Source: Asticcacaulis sp. EMRT-3 (GTDB taxonomy: Bacteria; Pseudomonadota; Alphaproteobacteria; Caulobacterales; Caulobacteraceae). From it: a stretch of DNA of 64,000 bases. The position numbers and the translations under genes were made by a program. Position 1 is the first letter of the stretch, and each line of letters starts with the position of its first letter. The notes below the pieces were generated by a model, which saw only the letters and a list, made by a program, of their open reading frames with translations, made no database searches and had not been told where the DNA came from. The stretch covers positions 1,852,501 to 1,916,500 of the forward strand of contig NZ_JASERT010000001.1 in NCBI RefSeq assembly GCF_030027245.1. Direction: 5' to 3'. Positions 35,255 to 44,168 of this stretch are shown here, in pieces.

Positions 35255-36727
35255 TCACGCCGCCAGAGCGTCCATTTCGCGCCGCACATTTTCTGAGGTT
35301 TCAGCCACCTGCGAGAAGGTCTGGTTGATATTGGCCAGGCTGTCGGTGATTTCGCGCACGGCGGTGACCGCCGACTGCATATTATAGGTGATCTCGCTGG
35401 TGACGGAATTTTGCTGTTCCATCGCACTGGCCACCGAGGCGACGTTTTCGAGCACATGGGTCATCGAGCCCGAAATCAGGCCGAGCGCCTCCACCACCTC
35501 ATTCGTCACCGACTGCATGGTGGCGATCTCACCGGCAATGGTCTGGGTGGAACGCGCCGCCTGATTGGCCAGGCTCTTGACCTCGGAAGCGACGACGGCA
35601 AACCCCTTGCCGGCCTCACCGGCGCGCGCCGATTCGATGGTGGCGTTGAGCGCCAGCAGATTGATCTGGCCGGCGATGTCGCTGATCAGGGTCACGACAT
35701 TATTCATGGCTGAGGCCGATTTGTTGAGCGTTTCGGCGGACAGATTGGCGGTTTCGGCGTGCTTGAAGACGCCCTCCACACTGGTGCGCGCGCTCGACAT
35801 ATTGTCGGAAATGGCGCGCACGCTTTGCGATAACTCTTCCGAAGCGGCAGCCACCGAATTGATGATGGCGCCGGTTTCGCTGGAGGCGCCGCTGGCCACG
35901 GTCGCCTTTTCCTGCGCCTCAAAAATCTGGCCCACCACCGTGCCGAAATTACGATTGGCGCGTTCGCTGCCCTGACGGCGATGCACCATCTTCGTCACGT
36001 CGCTGGCGAACTTGACCACCTTGATCACCTGACCGGCATCATCGAGAATCGGGCTGTAAATGGCCTGAATATAGATTTCGCGTCCGCCCCTGCCGACACG
36101 TTTAAACTCGCCCGACTGGAATTCACCGCGCCCCAGCCGCGCCCAGAACTCACGATAGGCCTCAGACGCCACATAATCCGGTTCGCAAAACATGCGGTGG
36201 TGACGACCGGCGATCTCACCCAGTTCGTAGCCGACCGCGGCCAGAAAATTGCCGTTCGCCGTCAGGATGTCGCCCGTCGGCGTGAATTCGATCACCGCCT
36301 GAGAGCGGTCGATGGCCGCAATCTTGCCCGCCACATCGAGTTCGTTCCGGCGTTGCGCGGTGATGTCGGTGGCGAACTTGATCACCTTGATCACCTTGCC
36401 TGCGTCATTGCGGATCGGATTATAGCTGGCCTGCAACCAGATGATGCGCCCGCCCTTGCCCTGACGCTTGAAGGTGTCGGCGCGGAAATGACCGGCGGCC
36501 AGATCCTGCCAGAAGGCGCGGTAAGCATCGCTGGCGGCATAGGCGGGGTCGCAAAACAGGCTGTGGTGGCGTCCGGCCAGTTCATCGAGCCTGTAGCCGA
36601 CGGTCTTGAGGAAGTTGTCATTGGCGGTCAGAATATCACCGCGCGGCGTGAACTCGATGATGGCCTGTGAGGCGTTCAGTGCGGCAATGATGGCTTTGTC
36701 GTTATTGTCGGCGGCCTTGAAAAACAT
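35255..36727 (-). CDS. Soluble methyl-accepting chemotaxis protein with two PAS domains
   Basis: A 490-residue receptor without membrane helices. The start at 36727 is chosen because GGAGGG lies seven bases upstream; an ATG two codons earlier would leave one base of spacing. Two similar PAS domains (residues about 15-125 and 135-245) share [14 protein letters not shown] / [14 protein letters not shown] and AGRHH motifs, implying internal duplication; both carry the PAS-PAC style WLQASYNPI or YIQAIYSPI strand. The MCP signalling hairpin [20 protein letters not shown] lies in the C-terminal half. A cytosolic energy or redox sensor is likely; the cofactor is not evident. Confidence 0.9.
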   Translation of the reverse strand: MFFKAADNNDKAIIAALNASQAIIEFTPRGDILTANDNFLKTVGYRLDELAGRHHSLFCDPAYAASDAYRAFWQDLAAGHFRADTFKRQGKGGRIIWLQASYNPIRNDAGKVIKVIKFATDITAQRRNELDVAGKIAAIDRSQAVIEFTPTGDILTANGNFLAAVGYELGEIAGRHHRMFCEPDYVASEAYREFWARLGRGEFQSGEFKRVGRGGREIYIQAIYSPILDDAGQVIKVVKFASDVTKMVHRRQGSERANRNFGTVVGQIFEAQEKATVASGASSETGAIINSVAAASEELSQSVRAISDNMSSARTSVEGVFKHAETANLSAETLNKSASAMNNVVTLISDIAGQINLLALNATIESARAGEAGKGFAVVASEVKSLANQAARSTQTIAGEIATMQSVTNEVVEALGLISGSMTHVLENVASVASAMEQQNSVTSEITYNMQSAVTAVREITDSLANINQTFSQVAETSENVRREMDALAA

Positions 36728-36896
36728 ACGCATACCCTCCGAGAGACATCCGCTTTTCAAGCGGAACGTGTGTTGTCCCCTTGTCTCCGTCAGAGCAGAA
36801 TGACCACCTATGCGTTAATAAGCTATTTATCGTAAAATAGTTTTACATCTTTAGGTTGATATTTGTCGCATGGCTGTGCGAGGTGCGCAAAACCTG

Positions 36897-37526
36897 TCAG
36901 TTTTCCGGCTTTGCAAAACGTGGGCGGAAAAACGGGTCTTCGAGAATATTCTCGCCTGCGGTCGGCGATTCCACCGGCTCCGGTGCAACGGTGTCAGCCG
37001 CACTTTCCACGCTTTTTTTGCGTGATGGCCTGGCACGGGCGGCTTCGGAAAAGGGGGCGGGCGCATCAGCCTCAGACGCATAAGATTTAGGCGCATCGAC
37101 TTCAGGCGCATCGACTTCAGGCGCATCGACTTCAGGCGCAAATGGCGTGATCAACGTGTTCGACATGGCAAGTCCGCCCTGCTGCTCCTGCATCTGGCGC
37201 AAGGCCCGCAGATCCTCGCCAATGCCCATGACCGACAGGATGAAGCCGCACAGGACGCGCCACACGATCATGCCGATCAGTATGGCCAGCCAGCCCACCA
37301 CCAGCATGGGCAGGGACAACAGATAAGCCATCGGCGAATTATCGGACAGGGCATTGCCGACCGCCACGCCCAGCACGCCGAACGCCGCAATGATCAGCAG
37401 GCTTAAGCCCGCCCAGTAAACGATGTGAATCAGGGCGCGCGTATTGAGCCGGTCGAAGGTCAGCATGTCGAGCCAGATATCCTTTGGACGGCTTGAACCG
37501 AACACCTGTCGCATCACACGCTTCAT
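36897..37526 (-). CDS. DUF4282 domain-containing membrane protein
   Basis: A 209-residue protein. The start at 37526 is chosen for an upstream AGGTG and GGAG. DIWLDMLTFDRLNTRALIHI begins the DUF4282 region, followed by two hydrophobic helices (AGLSLLIIAAFGVLGVAVG and LPMLVVGWLAILIGMIVWRV). The C-terminal 90 residues are disordered and contain three tandem APEVD repeats encoded by a 15-bp direct repeat. Function is unknown. Confidence 0.78.
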   Translation of the reverse strand: MKRVMRQVFGSSRPKDIWLDMLTFDRLNTRALIHIVYWAGLSLLIIAAFGVLGVAVGNALSDNSPMAYLLSLPMLVVGWLAILIGMIVWRVLCGFILSVMGIGEDLRALRQMQEQQGGLAMSNTLITPFAPEVDAPEVDAPEVDAPKSYASEADAPAPFSEAARARPSRKKSVESAADTVAPEPVESPTAGENILEDPFFRPRFAKPEN

Positions 37527-37688
37527 CGCACCTGTTCTCCCGGCAGGCGAAAACCGCCTCATGCCCTAAAGCTAAAGCGGGGATAGGGCCGGATTGTCAA
37601 GGGGCAGCGCGATGTTGATACAATGTTGCGACATTTTCCATGTCATGCTAAACATATCGATGCTTCTTCCGGACATGAAGGTCACGAT

Positions 37689-37937
37689 ATGCTGACGACA
37701 TTGAAAAAATGGGGCAACAGCCCTTCTGTGCGGATTCCCGCCGATATTATGCGGCGCGCCAATCTGCATATCGATCAGAAGGTAGAGGTTGAACTGGTTG
37801 ACGGCGTGATTCACATCCGCTCCGCCGAAATGGAAGACGAGGCCGATCTCGATGCCATGATAGCGCTGCTTACGCCTGATAATCTGCATGGCTTCGTCGG
37901 CACAGGCCCTGCGCTTGGACAGGAAGGCGGCGAATGA
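37689..37937 (+). CDS. mazE: MazE-type antitoxin
   Basis: An 82-residue AbrB/MazE-like protein. KKWGNSPSVRIPADIMRRAN is the swapped-hairpin DNA-binding motif, and the acidic C-terminus is the toxin-binding tail. The ATG at 37689 gives the standard MLTTLKKWG start. It overlaps the toxin gene as ATGA. The pair probably represses its own promoter. Confidence 0.9.
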   Translation: MLTTLKKWGNSPSVRIPADIMRRANLHIDQKVEVELVDGVIHIRSAEMEDEADLDAMIALLTPDNLHGFVGTGPALGQEGGE

Positions 37938-38266
37938 GCTTCGTCCCCGATCAGGGCGACATTGTATGGCTGGATTTCGATCCGCAGGCCGGCCACGAGC
38001 AATCAGGCCGCCGACCGGCGCTTATCCTGAGCCCATCGGCCTATAACAGCCGTACATCACTGATGATTTGCTGCCCGATGACCACAAAAATCAAAGGTAA
38101 TCCGTGGGAGGTCAGGGTGGCCGCTCATCGTGAGGGCGTGGTGCTGTCCGACCAGATCAAAAGCCTTGACTGGACGGCGCGCAATATCGAGAAAATCGGT
38201 GCCGCCACTGCAACCGAACTCAGCCAGGTGCGCAAATTCGCCCGCGCGCTGATCGGGCGGCCTTAG
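37934..38266 (+). CDS. mazF: MazF-type endoribonuclease toxin
   Basis: A 110-residue PemK/MazF protein: GDIVWLDFDPQAGHEQSGRRPALILS is the family N-terminus, CCPMTTKIKG the central strand, and VVLSDQIKSLDW the conserved late motif. MazF proteins cleave mRNA at short motifs and are neutralised by MazE, encoded immediately upstream with an ATGA overlap. Both genes look intact. Confidence 0.93.
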   Translation: MSFVPDQGDIVWLDFDPQAGHEQSGRRPALILSPSAYNSRTSLMICCPMTTKIKGNPWEVRVAAHREGVVLSDQIKSLDWTARNIEKIGAATATELSQVRKFARALIGRP

Positions 38267-38319
38267 AACGTCCATGCTTTAACCGGGGCAAACAAGAATA
38301 AACTTTCGTGGCAAAATCC

Positions 38320-40410
38320 CTAGACCTGCCCCACCGTCTTCAGCCGCACCTTGGGATGGATTTCGTTCTGGCTCATCACCACGGTCGAGGCGCGGAAGCG
38401 TTCGATGATCGAGCGCACAAAGGGCCGGATAGTGGGCGAGGTCAGCAGCACCGCCACCTCGCCGGTCATCGATACGCGCTCAAACGTGTCACGCACGGCG
38501 CGGATAAACTCCTGCAAGGCTGAGGGGGCCATCGTCAGTTGCTTGTCATCGCCCTGGCCGACCAGCGACGAGGCGAAGGCGTTTTCCCAATCATGCGACA
38601 GGGTAACAATCGGCAGGGAGCCATCGTCCGAGCGGTTCTGCCAGCAGATTTGCCGCGCCAGACGCGCCCGCACATGCTCGACCATCTGGGTGATCGACTT
38701 GGTGTGCGCCGCCGCTTCGCCGAGCGCCTCCAGAATGGCGGGCAGGTCGCGCACCGACACGCGCTCTTTCAGCAGGGCCTGCATGACGCGCTGCAAGGTG
38801 GCCACCGACACCACGGACGGGATCAGGTCTTCGGCCAGCTTCTTCTCGTCCGAAGGCAGGTCGCGCAAAAGCTTCGACAGTTCGCCATAGGACAGAAGAT
38901 CGGCCATATTGTCCTTGAGGATTTCGGTCAGGTGGGTGGTGATGACCGTGGCCGGATCGACAATCGTATAGCCCAGGAAGGTGGCTTCTTCGCGCAAGGC
39001 GCTGTCGATCCAGGTAGCGGGCAGGCCGAAGGCCGGCTCCTTGGTATGGTCGCCCGGCAGTTCCACCTGACGGCCCGACGGGTCCATCGCCATCAGCGAG
39101 CCGATGCGCACCTCGCCCGTGCCCGCCTCCATCTCCTTGATGCGCACGCAATAGCCCTGCGAGGCCAGACGCATATTGTCGAGGATACGCACCGACGGCA
39201 TGACGAAACCATATTCCTGCGCCAGCGTCCGGCGCAGCGCCTTGATCTGATCGGTCAGCTTGCGGCCATCCAGATCATTGATCAGGCCCAATAGCCCCAG
39301 ACCCAGCTCGATCTTGATGTCGTCAATCGCCAGCGAGGCCGAGATCGGCTCATCCTCCGGCGGGGCGTTGGCGGCGGCCACCGCGTCGAGTTCGGCCTTG
39401 GTCGGAGGGGCGGGCGTGCGGCCCAGCTTCCAGGCCAGCCCACCGGTTGCCAGGGCGATGGCGCCGAAAAAGATGATCGGCATCCCCGGAATGAGCCCGA
39501 TAATGCCCGAAGCCGCCGACACCATGCCCAGCGCCACCGGATTCTTGGCCAGTTGCAGCACAATCGCCTTGTCGGCCGAACCGTCAACGCCCGCCTTCGA
39601 CACCAGAAAACCGGCGGCAATCGAGATGATCAGGGCCGGAATCTGGGTGACAAGGCCGTCACCGATGGTCAGCAGGATATAGGTGTGCGCTGCCTCGCCC
39701 GGAGCCATGCCGTGCTGCAAGATGCCGATCAGCATCCCGCCGACGATATTGACAATGGTGATGACAATCCCGGCCACGGCATCGCCGCGCACGAATTTCG
39801 AGGCACCGTCCATCGCGCCGAAAAAGCCCGATTCCAGCTCGACTTCTTTGCGGCGGCGCTTGGCTTCTTCGGAATCGATCAGGCCGGAGCTGAGATCGGC
39901 GTCGATGGCCATCTGCTTGCCCGGCATCGAATCAAGCGTAAAGCGCGCCGCCACTTCGGCGATACGCCCCGAACCCTTGGTGATGACCACGAAATTGACC
40001 AGCACGAGGATCGAAAACAGGATCAGGCCGATGATGAAATTGCCCTGGGTCATCAGTTCGCCGAAGGCGTTGATGACCGCCCCCGCCGCATGTTCGCCGT
40101 CCTGGCCGTGGGTCAGGATGATACGCATCGAGGTGATGTTGAGCGCCAGCCGGAACAGGGTGGTGACCAGCAAAACGGTCGGAAAGGATGAAAATTCCAG
40201 CGGCTTCTTGATAAAGAGGCCGGTCATCAGGATCAGGATCGCCGAGGTGATCGACAAAGACAGCAGGATGTCGAGCACCCACGGCGGCATGGGCAGGATC
40301 AGGATCACGATGATCGAGATCACGCCGATGGCCATGATGACCTCGCCGCGCCTCAGCCAGCCGGAAATCTCGGAGAATTTAAAAGCCGGCGCGGCGATAG
40401 CTTGTGCCAC
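38320..40410 (-). CDS. flhA: Flagellar export gate protein FlhA
   Basis: A 696-residue membrane component of the flagellar type III export gate. The N-terminal half has about eight helices and the family signature region TLDSMPGKQMAIDADLSSGL with SKFVRGDAVAGI. The C-terminal half is the cytosolic FlhA-C ring domain. It is the last gene of the fliF operon in this window, as in Caulobacter. The 105-nt gap to flbD contains TTAATAGGGGTTAA, which resembles a CtrA box but has six rather than seven spacer bases. Confidence 0.96.
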   Translation of the reverse strand: MAQAIAAPAFKFSEISGWLRRGEVIMAIGVISIIVILILPMPPWVLDILLSLSITSAILILMTGLFIKKPLEFSSFPTVLLVTTLFRLALNITSMRIILTHGQDGEHAAGAVINAFGELMTQGNFIIGLILFSILVLVNFVVITKGSGRIAEVAARFTLDSMPGKQMAIDADLSSGLIDSEEAKRRRKEVELESGFFGAMDGASKFVRGDAVAGIVITIVNIVGGMLIGILQHGMAPGEAAHTYILLTIGDGLVTQIPALIISIAAGFLVSKAGVDGSADKAIVLQLAKNPVALGMVSAASGIIGLIPGMPIIFFGAIALATGGLAWKLGRTPAPPTKAELDAVAAANAPPEDEPISASLAIDDIKIELGLGLLGLINDLDGRKLTDQIKALRRTLAQEYGFVMPSVRILDNMRLASQGYCVRIKEMEAGTGEVRIGSLMAMDPSGRQVELPGDHTKEPAFGLPATWIDSALREEATFLGYTIVDPATVITTHLTEILKDNMADLLSYGELSKLLRDLPSDEKKLAEDLIPSVVSVATLQRVMQALLKERVSVRDLPAILEALGEAAAHTKSITQMVEHVRARLARQICWQNRSDDGSLPIVTLSHDWENAFASSLVGQGDDKQLTMAPSALQEFIRAVRDTFERVSMTGEVAVLLTSPTIRPFVRSIIERFRASTVVMSQNEIHPKVRLKTVGQV

Positions 40411-40515
40411 GAAGGGCCTCCGGGATGTATGACGCTGTACCCGGCAAAATCTACCCGGTAGCTGGTGAATGATTGGTTAATAGGGGTTAACCAAACTGCG
40501 CCTCACCGGCCTGAA

Positions 40516-41886
40516 TTATGCCGCGCTGGCTCCCGATTGCGGGGCGGGCACCGGAATGCCGGCCTCGCCATATTCTTTCAGCTTGTTGCGCAGGGTGCGG
40601 ATCGAGATGCCGAGGATATTGGCGGCGTGGGTGCGGTTGCCGAGGCAATGGCTAAGCGTATCGAGGATCAGCTTTTGCTCGACCTCGGCCACGGTGGAAC
40701 CGACGAAAGTACGCGCCGCGCTGATCGAGGCCTGAGCGGCGTGATTGACATAGTCCATGCCGATCGGCGCTACCGGATTGAGCGGCTGGCCATCGGGCAG
40801 GCGGATCGATTCGGCATCGATCTCGTCGCCGCTCGACAAAAGAACAGCGCGGTGCATGGCGTTTTCCAGTTCGCGGACATTGCCGGGCCACGGATGGGCC
40901 TGCAAACGGCGGCGCGCCTCCAGCGACACCGGCTTCAATGCAATGGCATTGGCTTCGGAATATTTCTTGGCGAAATAGTCCGACAGGGCCAGAATATCGG
41001 CGGGCCGTTCGCGCAGGGGCGGCAGGGCCAGATTGATGACATTGAGGCGGTACAACAGGTCTTCGCGGAAGGTGCCGTCCTTGACCGCCTGGGCCAGATT
41101 GCGGTTGGAGGTGGCCAGGACGCGGATATTGACCGGCACGGGCTTGGCGCCGCCCACGCGGTCGATCACCCTTTCCTGAAGGGCGCGCAGCAGCTTGGCC
41201 TGAAGGCGCGCATCCATTTCGGAGATTTCGTCAAGCAGCAGCGTGCCGCCATCGGCCTCCTCGAACTTGCCGATGCGCCGCGCCATCGCGCCGGTAAAGG
41301 CGCCCTTTTCGTGGCCGAACAGTTCCGATTCGAGCAGATTATCGGGAATGGCGGCGCAATTGACCGAGATGAACGGCTTTTGCGCGCGCTTTGACTTTTC
41401 GTGCAGATAACGCGCCATCACCTCCTTGCCGACACCGCTTTCGCCGGTGATCAGGATCGAGGCGTCCGACGCCGCTACCTGATCGGCCAGCTTCATCACG
41501 GCCTGCATCGAGGGATCGACCGTCACCAGCGGACGCGAATCGTCCGATACCGCCGCCAGCACCGCCGCGATCAGCTCCGCATCGGGCGGCAGGGGAATGA
41601 ATTCCTTGGCCCCGGCTGTAATGGCAAAGGCGGCCTTGCGCGGATCGGGATTGACGCCGAAAGCCACGACGGTGACGAAGATATGCTCGCGCTCATTGGC
41701 CTCGATCAGGCCCCTGATGTCGAGTTCGTAATCGACCATCAGAAGGTCAGCGCCCTGACCTTTGCGCAGCGCATCGGTGGCCTGCGCGCCGGTTTCGACA
41801 TGGGCCACTTTCGCGCCCGCCTCCATCGCCATCTTGACCGCGGAAGAGAGTTGTCCGCTCAGGCGTCCTACAACTAACAGTCTCAT
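40516..41886 (-). CDS. flbD: Sigma-54-dependent flagellar regulator FlbD
   Basis: A 456-residue NtrC-type activator. The N-terminal 120 residues form a receiver-like domain ([17 protein letters not shown]) that lacks the usual acidic pair. The AAA domain has GESGVGKE (Walker A), the GAFTGA sigma-54 contact loop and [12 protein letters not shown]. The C-terminal Fis-type HTH is [20 protein letters not shown]. In Caulobacter FlbD activates late flagellar genes and represses fliF under FliX control, consistent with the degenerate receiver. Likely targets here are the sigma-54 promoters at 51.4-51.6 kb. Confidence 0.94.
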   Translation of the reverse strand: MRLLVVGRLSGQLSSAVKMAMEAGAKVAHVETGAQATDALRKGQGADLLMVDYELDIRGLIEANEREHIFVTVVAFGVNPDPRKAAFAITAGAKEFIPLPPDAELIAAVLAAVSDDSRPLVTVDPSMQAVMKLADQVAASDASILITGESGVGKEVMARYLHEKSKRAQKPFISVNCAAIPDNLLESELFGHEKGAFTGAMARRIGKFEEADGGTLLLDEISEMDARLQAKLLRALQERVIDRVGGAKPVPVNIRVLATSNRNLAQAVKDGTFREDLLYRLNVINLALPPLRERPADILALSDYFAKKYSEANAIALKPVSLEARRRLQAHPWPGNVRELENAMHRAVLLSSGDEIDAESIRLPDGQPLNPVAPIGMDYVNHAAQASISAARTFVGSTVAEVEQKLILDTLSHCLGNRTHAANILGISIRTLRNKLKEYGEAGIPVPAPQSGASAA

Positions 41887-41889
41887 GGC

Positions 41890-42219
41890 CTAGTTTCCTG
41901 CATCTTCGGATTTAATGATTTCCGTCATGGTCACGCCCAGGCGGTCATCGACCACCACCACTTCGCCGCGCGCCACCAGGCGGTTATTGACATAGATGTC
42001 GATGGCCTCGCCCACCTTGCGGTCAAGCTCCAGCACGCTGCCCTGCCCCAGTTTGAGCAGTTGCGACACCGACATATAGGACTTGCCCAGCACCGCCGAA
42101 ATATTGACCGGCACATCGAAAACCGGAGCCAGATCGACCGCCGACTTATCGCCGTCATCATCAGGCACATGGCCGGTTTGCGGCGTTTCTTCAAAATCTT
42201 CCAGACCGAGATCGGCCAT
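41890..42219 (-). CDS. fliN: Flagellar motor switch protein FliN
   Basis: A 109-residue protein with a C-terminal SpoA domain (VPVNISAVLGKSYMSVSQLL, then LDRKVGEAIDIYVNNRLVAR and VVVDDRLGVTMTEI). It forms part of the C-ring with FliG and FliM. Its stop lies 3 nt before the flbD start and its start 12 nt after the fliH stop. Confidence 0.95.
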   Translation of the reverse strand: MADLGLEDFEETPQTGHVPDDDGDKSAVDLAPVFDVPVNISAVLGKSYMSVSQLLKLGQGSVLELDRKVGEAIDIYVNNRLVARGEVVVVDDRLGVTMTEIIKSEDAGN

Positions 42220-42231
42220 GAGCTGGCCTCC

Positions 42232-42882
42232 TTATTGATGAGGTGCGCCGTGGGCGCGCGACTGGTGATAGGCTTCGGCTTCGAGCGCTTCAGCAAGAGC
42301 GCGCTCCAGCGTGGCAAAGACGGTTTGCGGGTCGTAATCGGCCCGGCCTTCCGGCCAGACCACTTCGAAGGCGCCCTTTGGCAGGGCGGGATTATCGCGG
42401 AACTGAATCTGGCCCATGAAGCCGGCCATAGCGGCGGCGTCACTGGCGGCGGCCTTCAGGTCGTGATCGGGATCGCGGGCGAACAGAACCAGCCGCGTGG
42501 CGGGCTGAATCTCCTGCCCCAGCGCGGCCAGCGCGGCATCGAGCGGGGCCTGCGGAAAACGATCCAGCGCTTCGGCGGCGATCTTCTGCGCACAGGCCAG
42601 GGCCAGTTTGACGGCCAGTTCCTTGTGATTTTGCACGGCCTGAGTGATGTGGCTTAAGCCCGCCTGCGCCGCATCAGCCAGTTGCTGCTGCGCTGCGGCC
42701 TGCGCCATCTGGGCGCGCGCCAGCGCCGACGCTTCGCCCTCGGCATAGGCCTGGATACGGATCGCCTCCACCTCTTCGGGCGTATAGGCCTTCTTCTCAC
42801 GCTTCGGGGCCGACACCACCTTGCCGCCGCCATCGAAGACGGTGCCGAAATCGAAACGTTTATGTTGCACGGCTTCGGTCAT
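42232..42882 (-). CDS. fliH: Flagellar assembly protein FliH (FlbE)
   Basis: A 216-residue protein in the operon position of Caulobacter flbE. It begins MTEAVQHKRFDFGTVF, has a GxxxA-rich coiled-coil segment (AYAEGEASALARAQMAQAAA) and a C-terminal FliH/HrpE-like domain. FliH regulates the FliI export ATPase. Its first 42 nt are duplicated exactly 50 nt upstream, and the inserted sequence supplies its Shine-Dalgarno, GGAGGTG. An upstream ORF overlaps its start codon. Confidence 0.88.
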   Translation of the reverse strand: MTEAVQHKRFDFGTVFDGGGKVVSAPKREKKAYTPEEVEAIRIQAYAEGEASALARAQMAQAAAQQQLADAAQAGLSHITQAVQNHKELAVKLALACAQKIAAEALDRFPQAPLDAALAALGQEIQPATRLVLFARDPDHDLKAAASDAAAMAGFMGQIQFRDNPALPKGAFEVVWPEGRADYDPQTVFATLERALAEALEAEAYHQSRAHGAPHQ

Positions 42883-42974
42883 TGCGTCGGCACCTCCATT
42901 TGAGGTGCGCTAACGCTTCGCTGCTTGAGCGCGGTGCCGAAATCGAAACGTTTATGTTGCACGGCTTCGGTCAT
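42841..42974. repeat. 42-bp duplication of the fliH start flanking a 50-bp hairpin element
   Basis: 42841-42882, the first 14 codons of fliH, recur without mismatch at 42933-42974. Between them, 42883-42932 contains CACCTC-catt-tGAGGTG and a second stem-loop GCGCTAACGCTTCGCTGCTTGAGCGC-like segment (pairing GCGCT with AGCGC). The outer copy lies against a REP element. The same arrangement is found after mnmA at 55977-56106, where the hairpin shares GTGCGCTAA, CGCTTCGCTG and TTGAGCGC. Confidence 0.92.
42879..42974 (-). CDS. Upstream ORF created by duplication of the fliH start
   Basis: Translation from the duplicated ATG at 42974 gives 31 residues: 14 identical to the FliH N-terminus, then residues encoded by the hairpin (ALKQRSVSAPQMEVPTQ). 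Its TGA overlaps the fliH ATG as ATGA. A long purine run GGAGGAGGGGGG contributed by the REP element precedes the ATG by about four bases. Ribosomes reading this ORF would melt the hairpin that holds the fliH Shine-Dalgarno. Expression is unproven. Confidence 0.5.
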   Translation of the reverse strand: MTEAVQHKRFDFGTALKQRSVSAPQMEVPTQ

Positions 42975-42983
42975 GCGACCCCC

Positions 42984-43106
42984 CTCCTCCCCATTACATG
43001 GGGAGGTGTCGAGCAAGCGAAGCGCGTCGAGACGGAGGGGTTAACCGACATCACAAGATACCCCTCCACCGCTTCGCGGTTCCCCTCCCCATAAAATGGG
43101 GAGGAG
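42984..43106. repeat. GGGGAGG-type REP element between fliG and fliH
   Basis: CTCCTCCCCATTACATGGGG near the start and CCCCATAAAATGGGGAGGAG at the end form inverted ends, with GACGGAGGGG and CCCCTCCACC inside. Together with the duplication it expands the fliG-fliH spacing to 254 nt in an operon whose other genes are only 3-12 nt apart. Confidence 0.88.
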
Positions 43107-43136
43107 AAGATGGAGGCGATGCTCGTCGAGAGGCCG

Positions 43137-44159
43137 TTAATAAATAAGCTCATCATCGCCTCCCTGGCCGGCCAGCATGATTTCGCCCTTGGCGGCCAGA
43201 TCCTTGGCGGCCTGCACCATAGCCATCTGGGCCGCATCGACATCTTTCAGACGCACAGGCCCCATGCTTTCCATATCGTCGCGCATGATCTTGGCGGCGC
43301 GTTCCGACATATTGGACATGAACATATCGCGCAAACCATCCGAGGCCCCTTTCAGCGCCAGGGCGAGCTGATCCTTTTCGACGGCGCGTAAAAGCGTCTG
43401 GACGCCGCCCGGATCGAGCTTTGACAGATCCTCGAAAACGAACATCAGGGCGCGGATGCGCTCAGCCGATTCGCGGTTGCGTTCTTCCAGCGCCGCCACG
43501 AAGCGGCTTTCGGTCTGGCGGTCGAAATTGTTGAAGATTTCGGCCATCAGCTCATGCGAGTCGCGCTTGCTCGTCCGCGCCAGATTGGACATGAATTCAA
43601 CGCGCAGGGTCTGCTCGATCTTGTCGAGGATTTCGCGCTGCACCGGCTCCATGCGCAACATGCGCTGCACGCATTCGAGCGCAAAATCTTCCGGCAGGGA
43701 AGACAAAACGCGCGAGGCGTGGTCGGCCTTGATCTTCGACAGCACGACGGCCACGGTTTGCGGATATTCGTTCTTCAGATAATTGGCCAGCACCGCTTCA
43801 TTGACGTTGCCCAGCTTGTCCCACATGGTGCGGCCCGCCGGACCGCGGATCTCCTCCATGAGGGCCTCGACCTTTTCGCTCGGCAGGAAGGAGCCGAGCA
43901 GGCGCTGGGTCTGCTCGAACGAGCCCATGATCGTTCCCGAAGACGACATGCCCGACACAAATTCGACCAGCAATTCCTCGGTGACCGTCGAAGACACCGT
44001 GCCCAGGCTCGACATGGCCTGGGAAATTTCCTTGATTTCCTCTTCGTCGAGCGCCTGCCACAGGGCGACATGATCCTCGCCAAGCGCCAGCAGAACCACC
44101 GCCGCTTTTTCGACGCCGGAAAGCTTTTTTGCATCATCTATGACATTGCTGCGCGCCAT
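43137..44159 (-). CDS. fliG: Flagellar motor switch protein FliG
   Basis: A 340-residue rotor protein. [20 protein letters not shown] begins the N-terminal FliF-binding domain, [14 protein letters not shown] with [12 protein letters not shown] marks the middle armadillo repeat, and [20 protein letters not shown] with the acidic and basic residues that contact the stator lies at the C-terminus. It begins 9 nt after fliF. Confidence 0.96.
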   Translation of the reverse strand: MARSNVIDDAKKLSGVEKAAVVLLALGEDHVALWQALDEEEIKEISQAMSSLGTVSSTVTEELLVEFVSGMSSSGTIMGSFEQTQRLLGSFLPSEKVEALMEEIRGPAGRTMWDKLGNVNEAVLANYLKNEYPQTVAVVLSKIKADHASRVLSSLPEDFALECVQRMLRMEPVQREILDKIEQTLRVEFMSNLARTSKRDSHELMAEIFNNFDRQTESRFVAALEERNRESAERIRALMFVFEDLSKLDPGGVQTLLRAVEKDQLALALKGASDGLRDMFMSNMSERAAKIMRDDMESMGPVRLKDVDAAQMAMVQAAKDLAAKGEIMLAGQGGDDELIY

Positions 44160-44168
44160 GCTTATGCC

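Noticed and set aside
38320..38323. flhA stop codon within CTAG as another element-supplied stop
   Set aside because: The TAG is not followed by AGC and there is no adjacent palindrome, so it is a chance CTAG.
40482..40495. TTAATAGGGGTTAA upstream of flhA as a CtrA box
   Set aside because: The spacer is six, not seven, bases and the position is inside an operon.
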